A stretch of 64,000 nucleotides of DNA from positions 51,798 through 115,797 of the forward strand of contig JAUJOM010000008.1 of the NCBI GenBank assembly GCA_030447645.1, given 5' to 3'. The translations under genes were made by a program, and so were the position numbers. This stretch comes from Longimicrobiaceae bacterium. GTDB lineage: Bacteria > Gemmatimonadota > Gemmatimonadetes > Longimicrobiales > Longimicrobiaceae. The notes beneath the pieces were generated by a model. That model made no database searches and was not told the origin of the DNA. It worked only from the letters and a program-made list of their open reading frames with translations. Below, one piece after another: positions 16,803 through 25,970 of the stretch (its first letter is position 1; every line of letters starts with the position of its first letter).

Positions 16803-17875
16803 AGCTGGTAGTCTTCGGGCTCTCGATTTCTTCCAGCTGGGGCAACGGGCATGCGACCACTTACCGGGCAATGCTCCGAGCCTTTGCCGCCCGTGGGCAC
16901 GAGGTGGTTTTTTATGAATGGGACGCTCCCTGGTACCGCGGCGAGCACCGGGATCTGCCAAACCCCGGCTTTTGTCGGCTGGTGCTTTACCCGGAGTGGG
17001 AGCGAATCGCTTCGCAGGCCCTTGCCGAGGCGCGGGATGCCGATGCCACGCTGGTTGGCTCGTACGTGCACCGGGGCTCACAGGTCATCGACGAGCTGGC
17101 CGAAGGCGGCATCGATCCGCTCTTTTTTTACGACATCGACACACCGGTCACTGTGTCTCAAGTGCGCGGCGCGAACGCTGACTATCTTCGTGCCGATCAG
17201 ATTCCACTTTTCGCCCGATACCTCAGCTTTACCGGAGGTCCATGGCTGCACGAGGTGCTGGAGCAGGAATTCGGAGCACGGGATGCGATGCCGCTTTACT
17301 GCTCGGTCGATGCGGAGCACTATCGACCGACGTTGCCCGATCCGGAGCTGCAGGCGGATCTGGCATACATGGGCACCTACGCACCTGATCGCCAGCCGAC
17401 GCTTGAGCAGTTAATGAATGCACCAGCGCGACTGCTTGGTGGGTATCGTTTTCTGGCGGCCGGACCCCAGTATCCGGCGGATTATCCGTGGGCTTCCAAC
17501 GTGCGGCTCATTCCGCATCTTCCGCCAACACGGCACCCGGCCTTTTACTCCAGTGCTGCCTGGCAGCTCAACGTCACCCGTGCCGACATGATCGCGGCGG
17601 GGTGGTCTCCGTCGGTCCGGCTGTTCGAGGCTGCGGCGTGTGGCGCGGCAATGCTCTCCGATCGCTGGCTGGGCATCGAGGAGTTCTTCACTCCGGGCCG
17701 GGAAATTCTCCTCCCCGAGTCTTCAGCCGAGGTTGTGGACCTGCTTCGCACCACACATCCGGATGACCGCGTGGCCATCGGGGTCGCGGCGCGGGGGCGC
17801 GTGCTCCGCGAGCACACATCCGAGCGCAGAGCCGAAGAGCTGGAAAGCTCCCTGAACGCGCCGGTACGGGTATAA
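16799..17875 (+). CDS. CgeB-like glycosyltransferase (second copy)
   Basis: 358 residues, clearly paralogous to the upstream gene: KLVVFGLSISSSWGNGHATTYRAMLRAFAARGH, YLSFTGGPWLHEVLEQEFGARDAMPLYCSVD and AAGWSPSVRLFEAAACGAAMLSDRWLGIEEFFTPG. The donor-binding half is best conserved between the copies, and the N-terminal acceptor half diverges, so they likely add different sugars in sequence. Confidence 0.8.
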   Translation: MKLVVFGLSISSSWGNGHATTYRAMLRAFAARGHEVVFYEWDAPWYRGEHRDLPNPGFCRLVLYPEWERIASQALAEARDADATLVGSYVHRGSQVIDELAEGGIDPLFFYDIDTPVTVSQVRGANADYLRADQIPLFARYLSFTGGPWLHEVLEQEFGARDAMPLYCSVDAEHYRPTLPDPELQADLAYMGTYAPDRQPTLEQLMNAPARLLGGYRFLAAGPQYPADYPWASNVRLIPHLPPTRHPAFYSSAAWQLNVTRADMIAAGWSPSVRLFEAAACGAAMLSDRWLGIEEFFTPGREILLPESSAEVVDLLRTTHPDDRVAIGVAARGRVLREHTSERRAEELESSLNAPVRV

Positions 17876-17881
17876 CCAGCG

Positions 17882-18229
17882 GTGCTGAACGTTCTGCTGA
17901 CGGTGCTCGCCGTAGCTGGAGCGTTCGCGCTTTTGGGCCAGCTCTTGCGGGCATTGGCACGTCTGGGGCTTGCGGCAGTGGAAAAAACCGCGGCATCGGG
18001 TCTCGCGGAAGTCGCAGCTCGGCGTGGCGACCTGACCGGTCTGGCAGAGCGCCGCGAGCTGGAGGGGCGCGCCCGCTACGGGCGCACCCGTGCCGGTCTG
18101 CTGATGGCCGCCTGGCTGCTCCTGCTCATCGTGCCTGTGGTCGCCGGCTGGACGCGAGAAGCGTACGCGGCGGCAAGCGTGCTCTGGCTTCTGCCACCGC
18201 AACGTCCGGGCACTGCGATTCGCCGCTGA
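17882..18229 (+). CDS. Small hypothetical membrane protein
   Basis: 115 residues from GTG 17882. Two hydrophobic helices (LNVLLTVLAVAGAFALLGQLL and LLMAAWLLLLIVPVVAGW) flank a polar, Arg-rich cytoplasmic-like middle. It lies 6 bp after the second glycosyltransferase, so is possibly co-transcribed. No family recognised. Confidence 0.5.
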   Translation: MLNVLLTVLAVAGAFALLGQLLRALARLGLAAVEKTAASGLAEVAARRGDLTGLAERRELEGRARYGRTRAGLLMAAWLLLLIVPVVAGWTREAYAAASVLWLLPPQRPGTAIRR

Positions 18230-18257
18230 CCGGCCCGTTCCGGACCGCAGCAGGGCT

Positions 18258-18725
18258 TCACGACCGTGGTCCGGGGGGGAGGAGCGTTTGGACTCGGACC
18301 TCGATCTCAAGATCGCCCCTGCCCCTCGCCGTGTAGCTGGTGTTCGTTAGCGCGCGGAAAGCGCTTCCTACCCAGTATTGCCAGCCTTCTTCCAGAAGGT
18401 GGGTGCGGATTCGGCGCGGGTAGCCCCATTCCGGATCGTAGCTCGCGTACACCCGGTGCCGCCCATCACAGAAACAGCCGTTGGGGCCACACGCACCATT
18501 CGAATTCGCAAGCAGAGCGAACAGCACAGGTACCGTGGCCGGTGGCTCGTAGGCCCATTGGCAGGTGTCCCGATGCACCGCGGCAACACGCGCGCCCCGA
18601 ACTGTGTAATCCTCAACACAAGAGCGGGGTTCGTAGCTACCGTCAAAGCGCACCCTACGCTCGCTGCTCTGAATCCGGTACGCAAGGAAAGGGCGCGCAC
18701 GCCAGCGCCGTTGCGCGCGCTCCAT
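18258..18725 (-). CDS. Hypothetical protein resembling DUF6174
   Basis: 155 residues. The pattern AQRRWRARPFLAYRIQSSE, then CFCDGRHRVYASYDPEWGYPRRIR, resembles DUF6174 domains, which are usually lipoprotein or secreted; no signal peptide is seen here. It overlaps the next upstream minus-strand gene by 71 bp in another frame. With the missing signal, this could mean one longer gene split by a frameshift in the GCGCGC stretch near 18715. Confidence 0.5.
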   Translation of the reverse strand: MERAQRRWRARPFLAYRIQSSERRVRFDGSYEPRSCVEDYTVRGARVAAVHRDTCQWAYEPPATVPVLFALLANSNGACGPNGCFCDGRHRVYASYDPEWGYPRRIRTHLLEEGWQYWVGSAFRALTNTSYTARGRGDLEIEVRVQTLLPPGPRS

Positions 18726-19044
18726 TTAGCACAGCCGCCAACGCTTCCCGCACATACGGCGGGAGGACCATTGCTAATACCAGCACCGCTGCGACTAGCG
18801 CAAGCAGCCTCGGGAGTAGTTTTCGCAGTGTAGGAATCCTGAGTTGCACTCGCTCACCCGGTGTGCACCCGGACCTTGCATAGTCCGGGTGCACAGCCGC
18901 GATCTGATCTAGCTCGCGCAGAGTGAAACCACGGCGTGCTTTGTCAGCCGCATCCAGTTCAGCAGCACGGCGGAGGATGCGCTCGACCTCAGCATCACCG
19001 AATCGCGGCTCCAGAGCGTCTGAGGGGTGGAGGTGATCAGTCAC
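18655..19044 (-). CDS. Hypothetical protein with helical N-terminus and one membrane segment
   Basis: 129 residues. The N-terminal DAEVERILRRAAELDAADKARRGFTLRELDQIAAVH is a charged helical module that I associate with many predicted regulators or membrane-anchored proteins in Gemmatimonadota-like genomes. One membrane helix follows (LLPRLLALVAAVLVLAMVLPPYV). The last residues after ALAAVLNGARA may be out of frame (see the DUF6174-like gene). Confidence 0.5.
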   Translation of the reverse strand: MTDHLHPSDALEPRFGDAEVERILRRAAELDAADKARRGFTLRELDQIAAVHPDYARSGCTPGERVQLRIPTLRKLLPRLLALVAAVLVLAMVLPPYVREALAAVLNGARATALACAPFPCVPDSEQRA

Positions 19045-19172
19045 AGCTGGTGCTCAAACTTTCGGGTCAACACAGGAGCCTGAGATCCACACGTTAACCT
19101 TAACATGCTGGAAACATGCGTGCAGCGATTGTGCCGCTTGACTGTGCTCGCCGTAGCTCCTACGATACCGCT

Positions 19173-20972
19173 GTGCCCCCTTTGAAATCTATCGCTGTCG
19201 CGCTTAGCCTGGCGCTCGCCGCCTGTGCCCCCGCGACGCGTGCAAACACCACGCACCGCGATCCGGCCCCCAATGCGGAGCAGTGGGTGGAGCGAACCCT
19301 CGCATCCCTTTCGCTTCGGGAAAAGGTTGGCCAGCTGATCATGCCCTGGACCGGCGGCGAGTACGTTCCGGTGGACTCCCCCGAGTTCGACAGGTTGCGC
19401 GAATGGGTGGAGCGTGACGGGGTGGGTGGTCTGATCATCTCCATTGGGCTACCCCATTCGTACGCGGCCAAGCTGAACGAATTGCAGCGCCGCGCCAAGG
19501 TCCCCCTGCTGATCGCCTCCGACATGGAGAACGGGCCGGGGATGCGGCTCTCCGGGATCTATACCCTTCCCCACCTCCTGCCGCAGGGTGGGGGGACCGC
19601 CTTCCCTTCCACCATGGCGGTGGGGGCCACGGGCTCCGACAGCCTTGCCCGCGAGGTGGGGCGGGTAACCGGACGGGAGGCCCGCGCAGTAGGGGTTCAT
19701 CTCACGTTTGGTCCGGTGCTGGACGTGAATTCCAATCCGCTCAACCCGATCATCAATACCCGCTCCTTCGGGGAAGATCCGGCGCTGGTCTCGCGGCTCG
19801 CCACCGCCTGGATTGCAGGGGCGCAGTCCGCCCGTCTGCTCACCACGGGGAAGCATTTCCCGGGGCACGGCGACACCGAGGTGGACTCACACATCGGGCT
19901 GCCGGCGATCAGCGCGGACCGGGCCCGGCTGGAGGCGGTGGAGCTCCCCCCGTTCCGCGCGGCGATCCGGGCGGGAACGGACGCGATGCTGGTCGCCCAC
20001 ATCGCGCTCACCGGCGTGGAGGGCGATACGGCGCCCCCCGCGACCCTCTCGCCGGCGCTGACCACACGGATGCTGCGCGATGAGCTGGGCTTCCAGGGGC
20101 TGGTGGTGACCGACGCCATGACCATGGGTGGGGTGACGCAGCGCTACGGAGCGGCCGATGCGCTGGTGCGCGCCCTGGAGGCAGGCGCTGATATTCTGCT
20201 GATGCCGCGCGACGTGGGCGAGGCGATCCAGACCGTCATGACGGCCGTGCAGAGTGGGCGGATTCCGGAGGCGCGCATCGATGCGTCCGTGCGCCGGATT
20301 CTGGCCGCCAAGGCGCGAGCCGGCCTCCAGCAGCGGCGTGAGGTCAACCTCGACTCGGTGGATCACATCGTCGGAATCCGCGCGCATACGGAACTCGCCC
20401 GCCGGGTGGCCGAGCGCTCGATCACGCTGGCGCGGGACCGGCGCACCCTGGTCCCGCTCTCGGCGGGGGCACGACGCATCCTGGTTGTATCCTACGCGGA
20501 CGTGGCGGACCTGGTGGCGGGGCGGGTATTCGCCCGCACACTCGCTGGCCCGGGCCGCCGAGTGGATGCGGTACGGGTGGATGACCGGACCACACCGGCG
20601 GAATTCAAGGCGCTCGCCGCCCGCGCCGATTCCGCCGACGTGGTGATTGCCGCCGCGTACGTTCAGCCGCGAGAGTACAAGGGCTCGGTTGGGGCAGGTG
20701 GCGGATTCGCGGGGTGGACAGAGCGACTCGCCACGCGCGGCAAGCCGCTGGTCGCGCTGTCGTTCGGCACGCCGTATCTGCTCCCCTCCTTTCCTTCCGT
20801 GCCCACGTATCTGCTGGCATGGAGTGGGGTGGAGGCGTCCCAGGAGGCGGCTGCGCGCGCGCTGCTCGGGCAAATCCCCATCACCGGGCGGCTACCCATC
20901 TCCATTCCACCCTTCCATCGCGCGGGCGAAGGGATTCAGCGCCCGGCCCGCATTGCGGAGACGCCTCAGTGA
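19173..20972 (+). CDS. GH3-family beta-N-acetylglucosaminidase-like lipoprotein
   Basis: About 599 residues from GTG 19173, chosen because it begins directly with a lipoprotein signal (PPLKSIAVALSLALAAC). The GH3 domain shows KVGQLIMPW, SDMENGPGMRL, the loop KHFPGHGDTEVDSH near residue 226 and VVTDAMTMGG near 313 with the catalytic Asp. A GH3 C-terminal domain follows (SITLARDRRTLVPL ... LPISIPPF). The KHFPGHGDT motif is the NagZ type, which removes GlcNAc from muropeptides or chitin-like sugars. Likely anchored in the periplasm or outer membrane. The downstream gene starts inside its stop codon. Confidence 0.85.
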   Translation: MPPLKSIAVALSLALAACAPATRANTTHRDPAPNAEQWVERTLASLSLREKVGQLIMPWTGGEYVPVDSPEFDRLREWVERDGVGGLIISIGLPHSYAAKLNELQRRAKVPLLIASDMENGPGMRLSGIYTLPHLLPQGGGTAFPSTMAVGATGSDSLAREVGRVTGREARAVGVHLTFGPVLDVNSNPLNPIINTRSFGEDPALVSRLATAWIAGAQSARLLTTGKHFPGHGDTEVDSHIGLPAISADRARLEAVELPPFRAAIRAGTDAMLVAHIALTGVEGDTAPPATLSPALTTRMLRDELGFQGLVVTDAMTMGGVTQRYGAADALVRALEAGADILLMPRDVGEAIQTVMTAVQSGRIPEARIDASVRRILAAKARAGLQQRREVNLDSVDHIVGIRAHTELARRVAERSITLARDRRTLVPLSAGARRILVVSYADVADLVAGRVFARTLAGPGRRVDAVRVDDRTTPAEFKALAARADSADVVIAAAYVQPREYKGSVGAGGGFAGWTERLATRGKPLVALSFGTPYLLPSFPSVPTYLLAWSGVEASQEAAARALLGQIPITGRLPISIPPFHRAGEGIQRPARIAETPQ

Positions 20973-22189
20973 AACGATTCCAACTTGTTCTGGCTATGCT
21001 GGTCTCGGTGGCCGCGTGCATGCCTGTTCCACCGCCGGTTGCACCGCGGATGAATCCCACTGCGACCCTGGTGCCAGCGGCACCCCGGGATGTCGGAATG
21101 CATCCGGCTCTCCCCGTTCAGCTCGACTCGATCGTTGAGGCGGCAATCGCCGATAGCGCCGCATCCGGCATTGCGCTGGCCGTGGGCCGGTACGGACGGC
21201 TCGTGCACCTCATGGGCTATGGTCGCACCGATTGGCCGCAGAGTGCCGCTCCGGTGGACGAGCGCACCATCTGGGATCTTGCTTCGCTCACCAAGGTCGT
21301 CGCGACCACAACCGCCGCGATGATTCTGGAGGAGCAGGGCCGGCTGAACCTTGATCAGCCCGTCGCTTCCTATCTTGCGGCGCTTTCAGACTCGGCCAAG
21401 GCTGGGATCACCGTCGGAATGCTTCTCACGCACCGGGGTGGGTTGGAGGCGTTTGCTCCGCTGTTTCGCCAGTTCCGCGGGCGGGAGCAGTACCTGGAAC
21501 AGATCAACTTGCGACCACTCAAGGCACCTCCGGGAACACGCACCGAATACAGCGACTGGGACCTGATACTGCTCCAGCTGGTGATCGAGCGTATTACAGG
21601 TCAGCCGCTGGACCAGTTTGTCCAGGAGAGCGTCTTCCGCCCGTTGGGGATGCAGGACACGGGGTACAATCCGGACCCTACTCTGCTCCGTCGCATCGCC
21701 GCCACGGAGCGGGACACCACGCGTGGCGGCCTGATCCACGGCAGCGTGCACGATCCCAACGCCTACGCGATCGGCGGGGTGGCAGGCCATGCCGGGCTTT
21801 TTTCGACCTTGCACGATTTGTCGGTGTTTGCGCAGATGCTTCTTAACGGTGGCGAGTACAACGGAGTCCGGGTGTTGAAGCCGGCCACCATCGCGCGGTG
21901 GACGGCCCCTCAGGGGCCGGGATCCAGCCGCGCGCTCGGGTGGGATACTCCCGCGGGAAAGTCCAGCGCCGGGCGCTTTTTCGGGCCACGGAGCTTCGGG
22001 CACACGGGCTATACCGGCACCTCCCTGTGGGTTGATCCCGAACGAGGCGTATTCGTGGTGCTGCTGACCAACCGTGTGAACCCGACCAGCGCCAACCAGA
22101 AACACATTCCCCTGCGGCGCAGCGTGGCGGATGCCGTACAGGCGGCGATCACCGATGCGCCGCTGATCGACTGGGAGGCGCGACGATAG
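20969..22189 (+). CDS. Beta-lactamase-family serine hydrolase (class C/PBP-like), lipoprotein
   Basis: 406 residues from GTG 20969, overlapping the GH3 gene as GTGA. The signal peptide ends in a lipobox-like VSVAACM. Active-site motifs: SLTK (SxxK) in DLASLTKVV, the Tyr motif YSD in TRTEYSDWDL, and HTG in FGHTGYTGTS. Such enzymes hydrolyse beta-lactams, D-amino-acid peptides or esters. Position after a NagZ-like gene suggests peptidoglycan peptide processing. Confidence 0.85.
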   Translation: MKRFQLVLAMLVSVAACMPVPPPVAPRMNPTATLVPAAPRDVGMHPALPVQLDSIVEAAIADSAASGIALAVGRYGRLVHLMGYGRTDWPQSAAPVDERTIWDLASLTKVVATTTAAMILEEQGRLNLDQPVASYLAALSDSAKAGITVGMLLTHRGGLEAFAPLFRQFRGREQYLEQINLRPLKAPPGTRTEYSDWDLILLQLVIERITGQPLDQFVQESVFRPLGMQDTGYNPDPTLLRRIAATERDTTRGGLIHGSVHDPNAYAIGGVAGHAGLFSTLHDLSVFAQMLLNGGEYNGVRVLKPATIARWTAPQGPGSSRALGWDTPAGKSSAGRFFGPRSFGHTGYTGTSLWVDPERGVFVVLLTNRVNPTSANQKHIPLRRSVADAVQAAITDAPLIDWEARR

Positions 22190-22221
22190 TAAGCCTATCT
22201 CCAGCCATAAAAGCCAGATCC

Positions 22222-24183
22222 ATGATCCAGAACCGCGAAAAAGTACCCGTAGTCGTGGTGCCGTACGAGGAGATTGCCCGCCTGCTCGCCCGGCGCATCG
22301 CCGAGATCATCAGCGCCAGGCGTGAGGCCGGCGGGCATGCCGTACTTGGGCTCGCAACCGGAAGTACGCCGATCGGCATCTACCGCGAGTTGATCCGCAT
22401 GCATCGGGAGGAGGGGCTGGACTTTTCGGATGTGGTCACGTTCAACCTGGACGAGTACTACCCCATGGACCCGGACAGCATTCACAGCTATGACCGGTAC
22501 ATGCGGGAAAACCTCTTCGACCACATCAACATTCGCCCCGAGAACGCGCACATCCCGCCGGGCACCGTGCCGCGCGACGAGATCGAGGCAGCGACGGATG
22601 CCTACGAGCAGGCGATCCGGGAAGCGGGCGGGATCGACTTCCAGATCCTGGGGATCGGGAAAACAGGGCACATCGGCTTCAACGAGCCCGGCTCCGGCGC
22701 GGACTCCCGCACTCGCCGCATCGCCCTGGACACGGTGACGCGCCGGGACGCGGCCGCCGACTTCTTCGGCGAAGACAACGTGCCCACCGAAGCGATCACC
22801 ATGGGTGTCGCCAGCATAATGGATGCGCGGGAAGTGGCACTGGTGGCCACGGGCGAGCACAAGGCCGCCATCGTGCAGCGCGCGGTGGAGGGGGAGCAGA
22901 ATCCGGATATCGCCGCCACCTACCTGCAGCAGCACCCGAACGCCACCTTTTATCTGGATCCGGCATCGGCAGCCGAGCTTACGCGGATCAAAACGCCGTG
23001 GGTGGTGGGCGAGGTAGAGTGGACACGCCAGCAGGAGATCAACGCCGTGATCTGGCTCAGTCAGACTACGGGCAAATCGGTGCTCAAACTGGACAATCTG
23101 GACTACCGTGAGCATTACCTGTCGAGCCTGCTCGCGCGCTACGGCTCCGCTGGACCACTCAACGGCGAGGTGTTCAACGCGCTGATCTCCAAGATCCGCG
23201 GGCGAAGCAAGCTGCCCACCGGCAAGCGCATCGTGGTTTTCAGTCCGCATCCGGACGACGACGTGATCTCCATGGGCGGCATCTTGAACAAGCTGCACCA
23301 GAACGGCAACGACATCACCGTCGCCTACCAGACCTCCGGCAACATCGCCGTGTTCGACCACGAGGTGCGGCGCTACGTGGACTTCCTGCGCCGCTTTGGG
23401 CGGGATTTCGATCTGGGGGGTGAGGGTGGCGATCTGGTGGAACGCATCGAAACGTTTCTCGACACCAAGCAGTCCGGGGAGATGGACATCCCCGAGGTAC
23501 AAACCATCAAGCAGCGGATTCGCGAAGCGGAGGCGGTCTCCGGGATCGAGACCTTTGGGATGAGGCGTGAGCAGGCGTGCTTCCTGAATCTCCCCTTCTA
23601 CCAGACCGGGCAGGTGCGCAAGGACCCCATCGGTGAGCGCGACATCCAGATCACGCTCGACCTGCTGGAGGCACACCGTCCGGAGATGGTGTTCGTGGCG
23701 GGAGACCTGTCGGACCCGCATGGCACCCACCGCATGTGTCTGGAGGCGGTGGAGAGCGCGCTGGAGCGGTACAGCGGTGAACAGCCGGAGATGTGGTACT
23801 ACCGCGGCGCCTGGCAGGAGTGGCCGGTCGCCGAGGCCGACGTGCTGGTGCCGCTCTCGGAGGATGAGCTGCGTCTCAAGATCTTCGCGATCTTTAAACA
23901 TCAGTCCCAAAAGGACCGTGCTCCCTTTCCAGGTCAGGACGACCGCGAGTTCTGGCAGCGAGTGGAGGAAAGGAACACCAGCACCGCCGGCGTGGTGGAC
24001 CAGCTCGGCCTCCCGGAGTACTTTGCCATGGAAGCGTATGTCGTACGCCGGAATGGGCAGCCGATCGAAACGGAGGTGGTCTCCACCAGCACCCTCGGGA
24101 GCGCCGCCAGCTGGGGTCGCAGGCGGGCGGACCGGCGGACCGCCCGCAGGTCGCGTAGCCGATGCGGGTGTTCGCCGGGGTAG
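22222..24183 (+). CDS. Fusion of a glucosamine-6-phosphate deaminase (NagB) and a PIG-L family deacetylase
   Basis: 653 residues. Residues 1 to about 280 are NagB-like: GLATGSTPIGIYREL, FNLDEYYPMDP with the ring-opening Asp, and GIGKTGHIGFNEPGS. The second catalytic Asp of E. coli NagB (GxDGH) is Thr here. Residues ~330-640 are PIG-L/LmbE-like, with the Zn motif FSPHPDDDVISMGG and the late DPHGTHRMC. This pair would deacetylate an N-acetylhexosamine and deaminate its 6-phosphate. The extreme C-terminus (RRADRRTARRSRSRCGCSPG) overlaps the next gene by 22 bp. Confidence 0.88.
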   Translation: MIQNREKVPVVVVPYEEIARLLARRIAEIISARREAGGHAVLGLATGSTPIGIYRELIRMHREEGLDFSDVVTFNLDEYYPMDPDSIHSYDRYMRENLFDHINIRPENAHIPPGTVPRDEIEAATDAYEQAIREAGGIDFQILGIGKTGHIGFNEPGSGADSRTRRIALDTVTRRDAAADFFGEDNVPTEAITMGVASIMDAREVALVATGEHKAAIVQRAVEGEQNPDIAATYLQQHPNATFYLDPASAAELTRIKTPWVVGEVEWTRQQEINAVIWLSQTTGKSVLKLDNLDYREHYLSSLLARYGSAGPLNGEVFNALISKIRGRSKLPTGKRIVVFSPHPDDDVISMGGILNKLHQNGNDITVAYQTSGNIAVFDHEVRRYVDFLRRFGRDFDLGGEGGDLVERIETFLDTKQSGEMDIPEVQTIKQRIREAEAVSGIETFGMRREQACFLNLPFYQTGQVRKDPIGERDIQITLDLLEAHRPEMVFVAGDLSDPHGTHRMCLEAVESALERYSGEQPEMWYYRGAWQEWPVAEADVLVPLSEDELRLKIFAIFKHQSQKDRAPFPGQDDREFWQRVEERNTSTAGVVDQLGLPEYFAMEAYVVRRNGQPIETEVVSTSTLGSAASWGRRRADRRTARRSRSRCGCSPG

Positions 24184-25073
24184 ATGGAGGCGGAACCCGA
24201 ACCACGGTTGGGCTCGCGGACGAGAATGGATGGGAAATCGCGCGGAGTGCGGGGGCAGCGGGGCTGGTGGACCCGCGCGATCCCATCGCCAGCGCCGAGA
24301 CGGTAGTTGCCCTGGTTCGTGACACCGCCCGCTCCGCGGGCATTGCGGCGCCGGTCGAAGCACTCTGTGCCGGGCTCGCCGGGGTGGGAAGCGAGTCGGA
24401 GCGGGTGGCTGTCGAATTGGCGCTGCGCGGCTCCGGTATCGCGGCGCGGGTGGGCGTGATCTCGGATGGCGAGATCGCGCTGGAGGGGGCGCTGGGTGGG
24501 GGCCCGGGAATCCTGCTGCTCGCCGGCACCGGCTCGGTCGCGCATGCCCGCGCTCCGGACGGTCGCTTCGAGCGTTGTGGCGGTTGGGGAATGATCCTCG
24601 GGGACGAAGGGAGTGGCTACGGCATCGCACGCGCTGCTTTGATTGCCGCGGTGCGCGCAGTGGACGGACGCGGGGAGCCCACGCGGTTGCTCCCCGTTAT
24701 GCTCGAGGCGCTGATGCTGGGGGACGCCGACGCGCTGCCCCCCTGGGTCGGACGAGCGCCAAAGTCCGAGGTGGCCGCCCTGACCGTGCACGTACTTCGG
24801 CTCGCAGGTGACGGCGATGCTGTTGCCCGCCGGATCGTGCAGCGGGGTGCCGCCGACCTCGTTTCGCACGCGGTTGCGCTGGTTCGTCGGCTGCAGCCCT
24901 GGGCGGAGCCGCCCCGCTTGGTACCTTATGGTGGCGTTCTCCGTCAGCCTTTGATGCGCGACCTGCTTGCGCGCGCTCTCGCCGAGCAGCTCCCCGAGGC
25001 GCAGCTGGTTGATCCCGTAGAGGATGCTGTTGCGGGCGCGCTGCGGTACGCCCGGAAACTGGCCCTGAACTAA
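24162..25073 (+). CDS. N-acetylglucosamine kinase-like, BadF/BadG/BcrA/BcrD ATPase family
   Basis: 303 residues of the ASKHA fold: phosphate 1 loop GVDGGGTRTTVGLA, phosphate 2 LLLAGTGSVAHA, and GWGMILGDEGSGYGIARAAL, a signature of GlcNAc kinases of this family. It would supply the 6-phosphate for the upstream NagB domain, giving NagZ-type hydrolase, kinase, deacetylase and deaminase in one cluster. Substrate inferred from context. Confidence 0.85.
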   Translation: MRVFAGVDGGGTRTTVGLADENGWEIARSAGAAGLVDPRDPIASAETVVALVRDTARSAGIAAPVEALCAGLAGVGSESERVAVELALRGSGIAARVGVISDGEIALEGALGGGPGILLLAGTGSVAHARAPDGRFERCGGWGMILGDEGSGYGIARAALIAAVRAVDGRGEPTRLLPVMLEALMLGDADALPPWVGRAPKSEVAALTVHVLRLAGDGDAVARRIVQRGAADLVSHAVALVRRLQPWAEPPRLVPYGGVLRQPLMRDLLARALAEQLPEAQLVDPVEDAVAGALRYARKLALN

Positions 25074-25079
25074 CCTCCC

Positions 25080-25970
25080 ATGTTGCGTCGAGCCTTTCCG
25101 CTGCTCGTTCTTCTCCTTGCCGCCTGCGCGCACACCGGTTCAGGTGCGCGGTCTGCTCCGCGGACGGACGCCGTGTTGGCGCGGCAGCTTCAGCAGATGG
25201 TAGCCGGCTTCGGGGGCGACGTGGGCATCTACCTCCGTCATCTACCTTCTGGCCGGGAGGTCGCCATCCGGGCAGATGACGTATTCCCGACTGCCAGCAT
25301 GGTCAAGGTGCCGCTGCTCGTAGCGCTGTATGACCGGGTCGAGCAGGGTACGATCAGGCTGGACAGCGCTGTCGTATTCCAGGATACGATGCGCTACGCC
25401 GACTACGATCTATCCGGCAAGCTCCGCCAAGGGCAGACGCTCACCCCCAAGGAGCTGGCCTTTTTGATGATCGGCCTGAGCGACAACACGGCGAGCCTTT
25501 GGCTACAGCGGCTGGTGGGGACCGGGGCAGAAGTGAACCGCTGGCTTGAGAGCAATGGCTTTCAGGACACCCGTGTGAACTCCCGCACGCCGGGGCGCGA
25601 AGCTGCGCGCACCGAGCACGGCTGGGGGCAGACCACCCCGCGTGAGATCGCCGAGTTGATGGTGCGTATTCGCGAGGGGCGAGCGGTGAGCCCCCGGGCC
25701 TCAGAGCAGATGTACCGCACCCTGACCAACAACGCCTGGGAGGACGTGGCGGCGTCGGTGATTCCGCCTACGGTGCAGGTCGCGTCCAAGTACGGGGCTC
25801 TAGACCGCTTTCGAGGAGAGGTACTGCTGGTGAATGCGCCGCGCGGTGATTACGTGCTGGCGGTGCTCGCCAAGAACCTGCAGGACCAGAGCTGGAAGCC
25901 CGACAATGCAGCCTGGACGCTGACTCGCAACATTTCGCGTACCGTGTACCAGCACTTCAACGGCCGATGA
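25080..25970 (+). CDS. Class A beta-lactamase-like serine hydrolase, lipoprotein
   Basis: 296 residues. Lipoprotein signal FPLLVLLLAACAH. PF13354-type fold with SMVK (SxxK) in PTASMVKVPLLVALYD, SDN in IGLSDNTASLWLQRL, and KYG in VASKYGALDRFRGEV where class A beta-lactamases have KTG. No clear Omega-loop ExxLN Glu is visible, so it is more likely a DD-peptidase or esterase-type hydrolase than a resistance enzyme. It starts 6 bp after the kinase and overlaps the next gene as ATGA. Confidence 0.82.
   Translation: MLRRAFPLLVLLLAACAHTGSGARSAPRTDAVLARQLQQMVAGFGGDVGIYLRHLPSGREVAIRADDVFPTASMVKVPLLVALYDRVEQGTIRLDSAVVFQDTMRYADYDLSGKLRQGQTLTPKELAFLMIGLSDNTASLWLQRLVGTGAEVNRWLESNGFQDTRVNSRTPGREAARTEHGWGQTTPREIAELMVRIREGRAVSPRASEQMYRTLTNNAWEDVAASVIPPTVQVASKYGALDRFRGEVLLVNAPRGDYVLAVLAKNLQDQSWKPDNAAWTLTRNISRTVYQHFNGR

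Noticed and set aside
20714..20968. Extending the serine hydrolase upstream to a start at 20714
   Set aside because: That part overlaps the GH3 gene in another frame and has no signal peptide; the GTG at 20969 does.
25080..25970. A resistance beta-lactamase
   Set aside because: KYG instead of KTG, no visible ExxLN, and a wall-salvage context make another serine hydrolase more likely.
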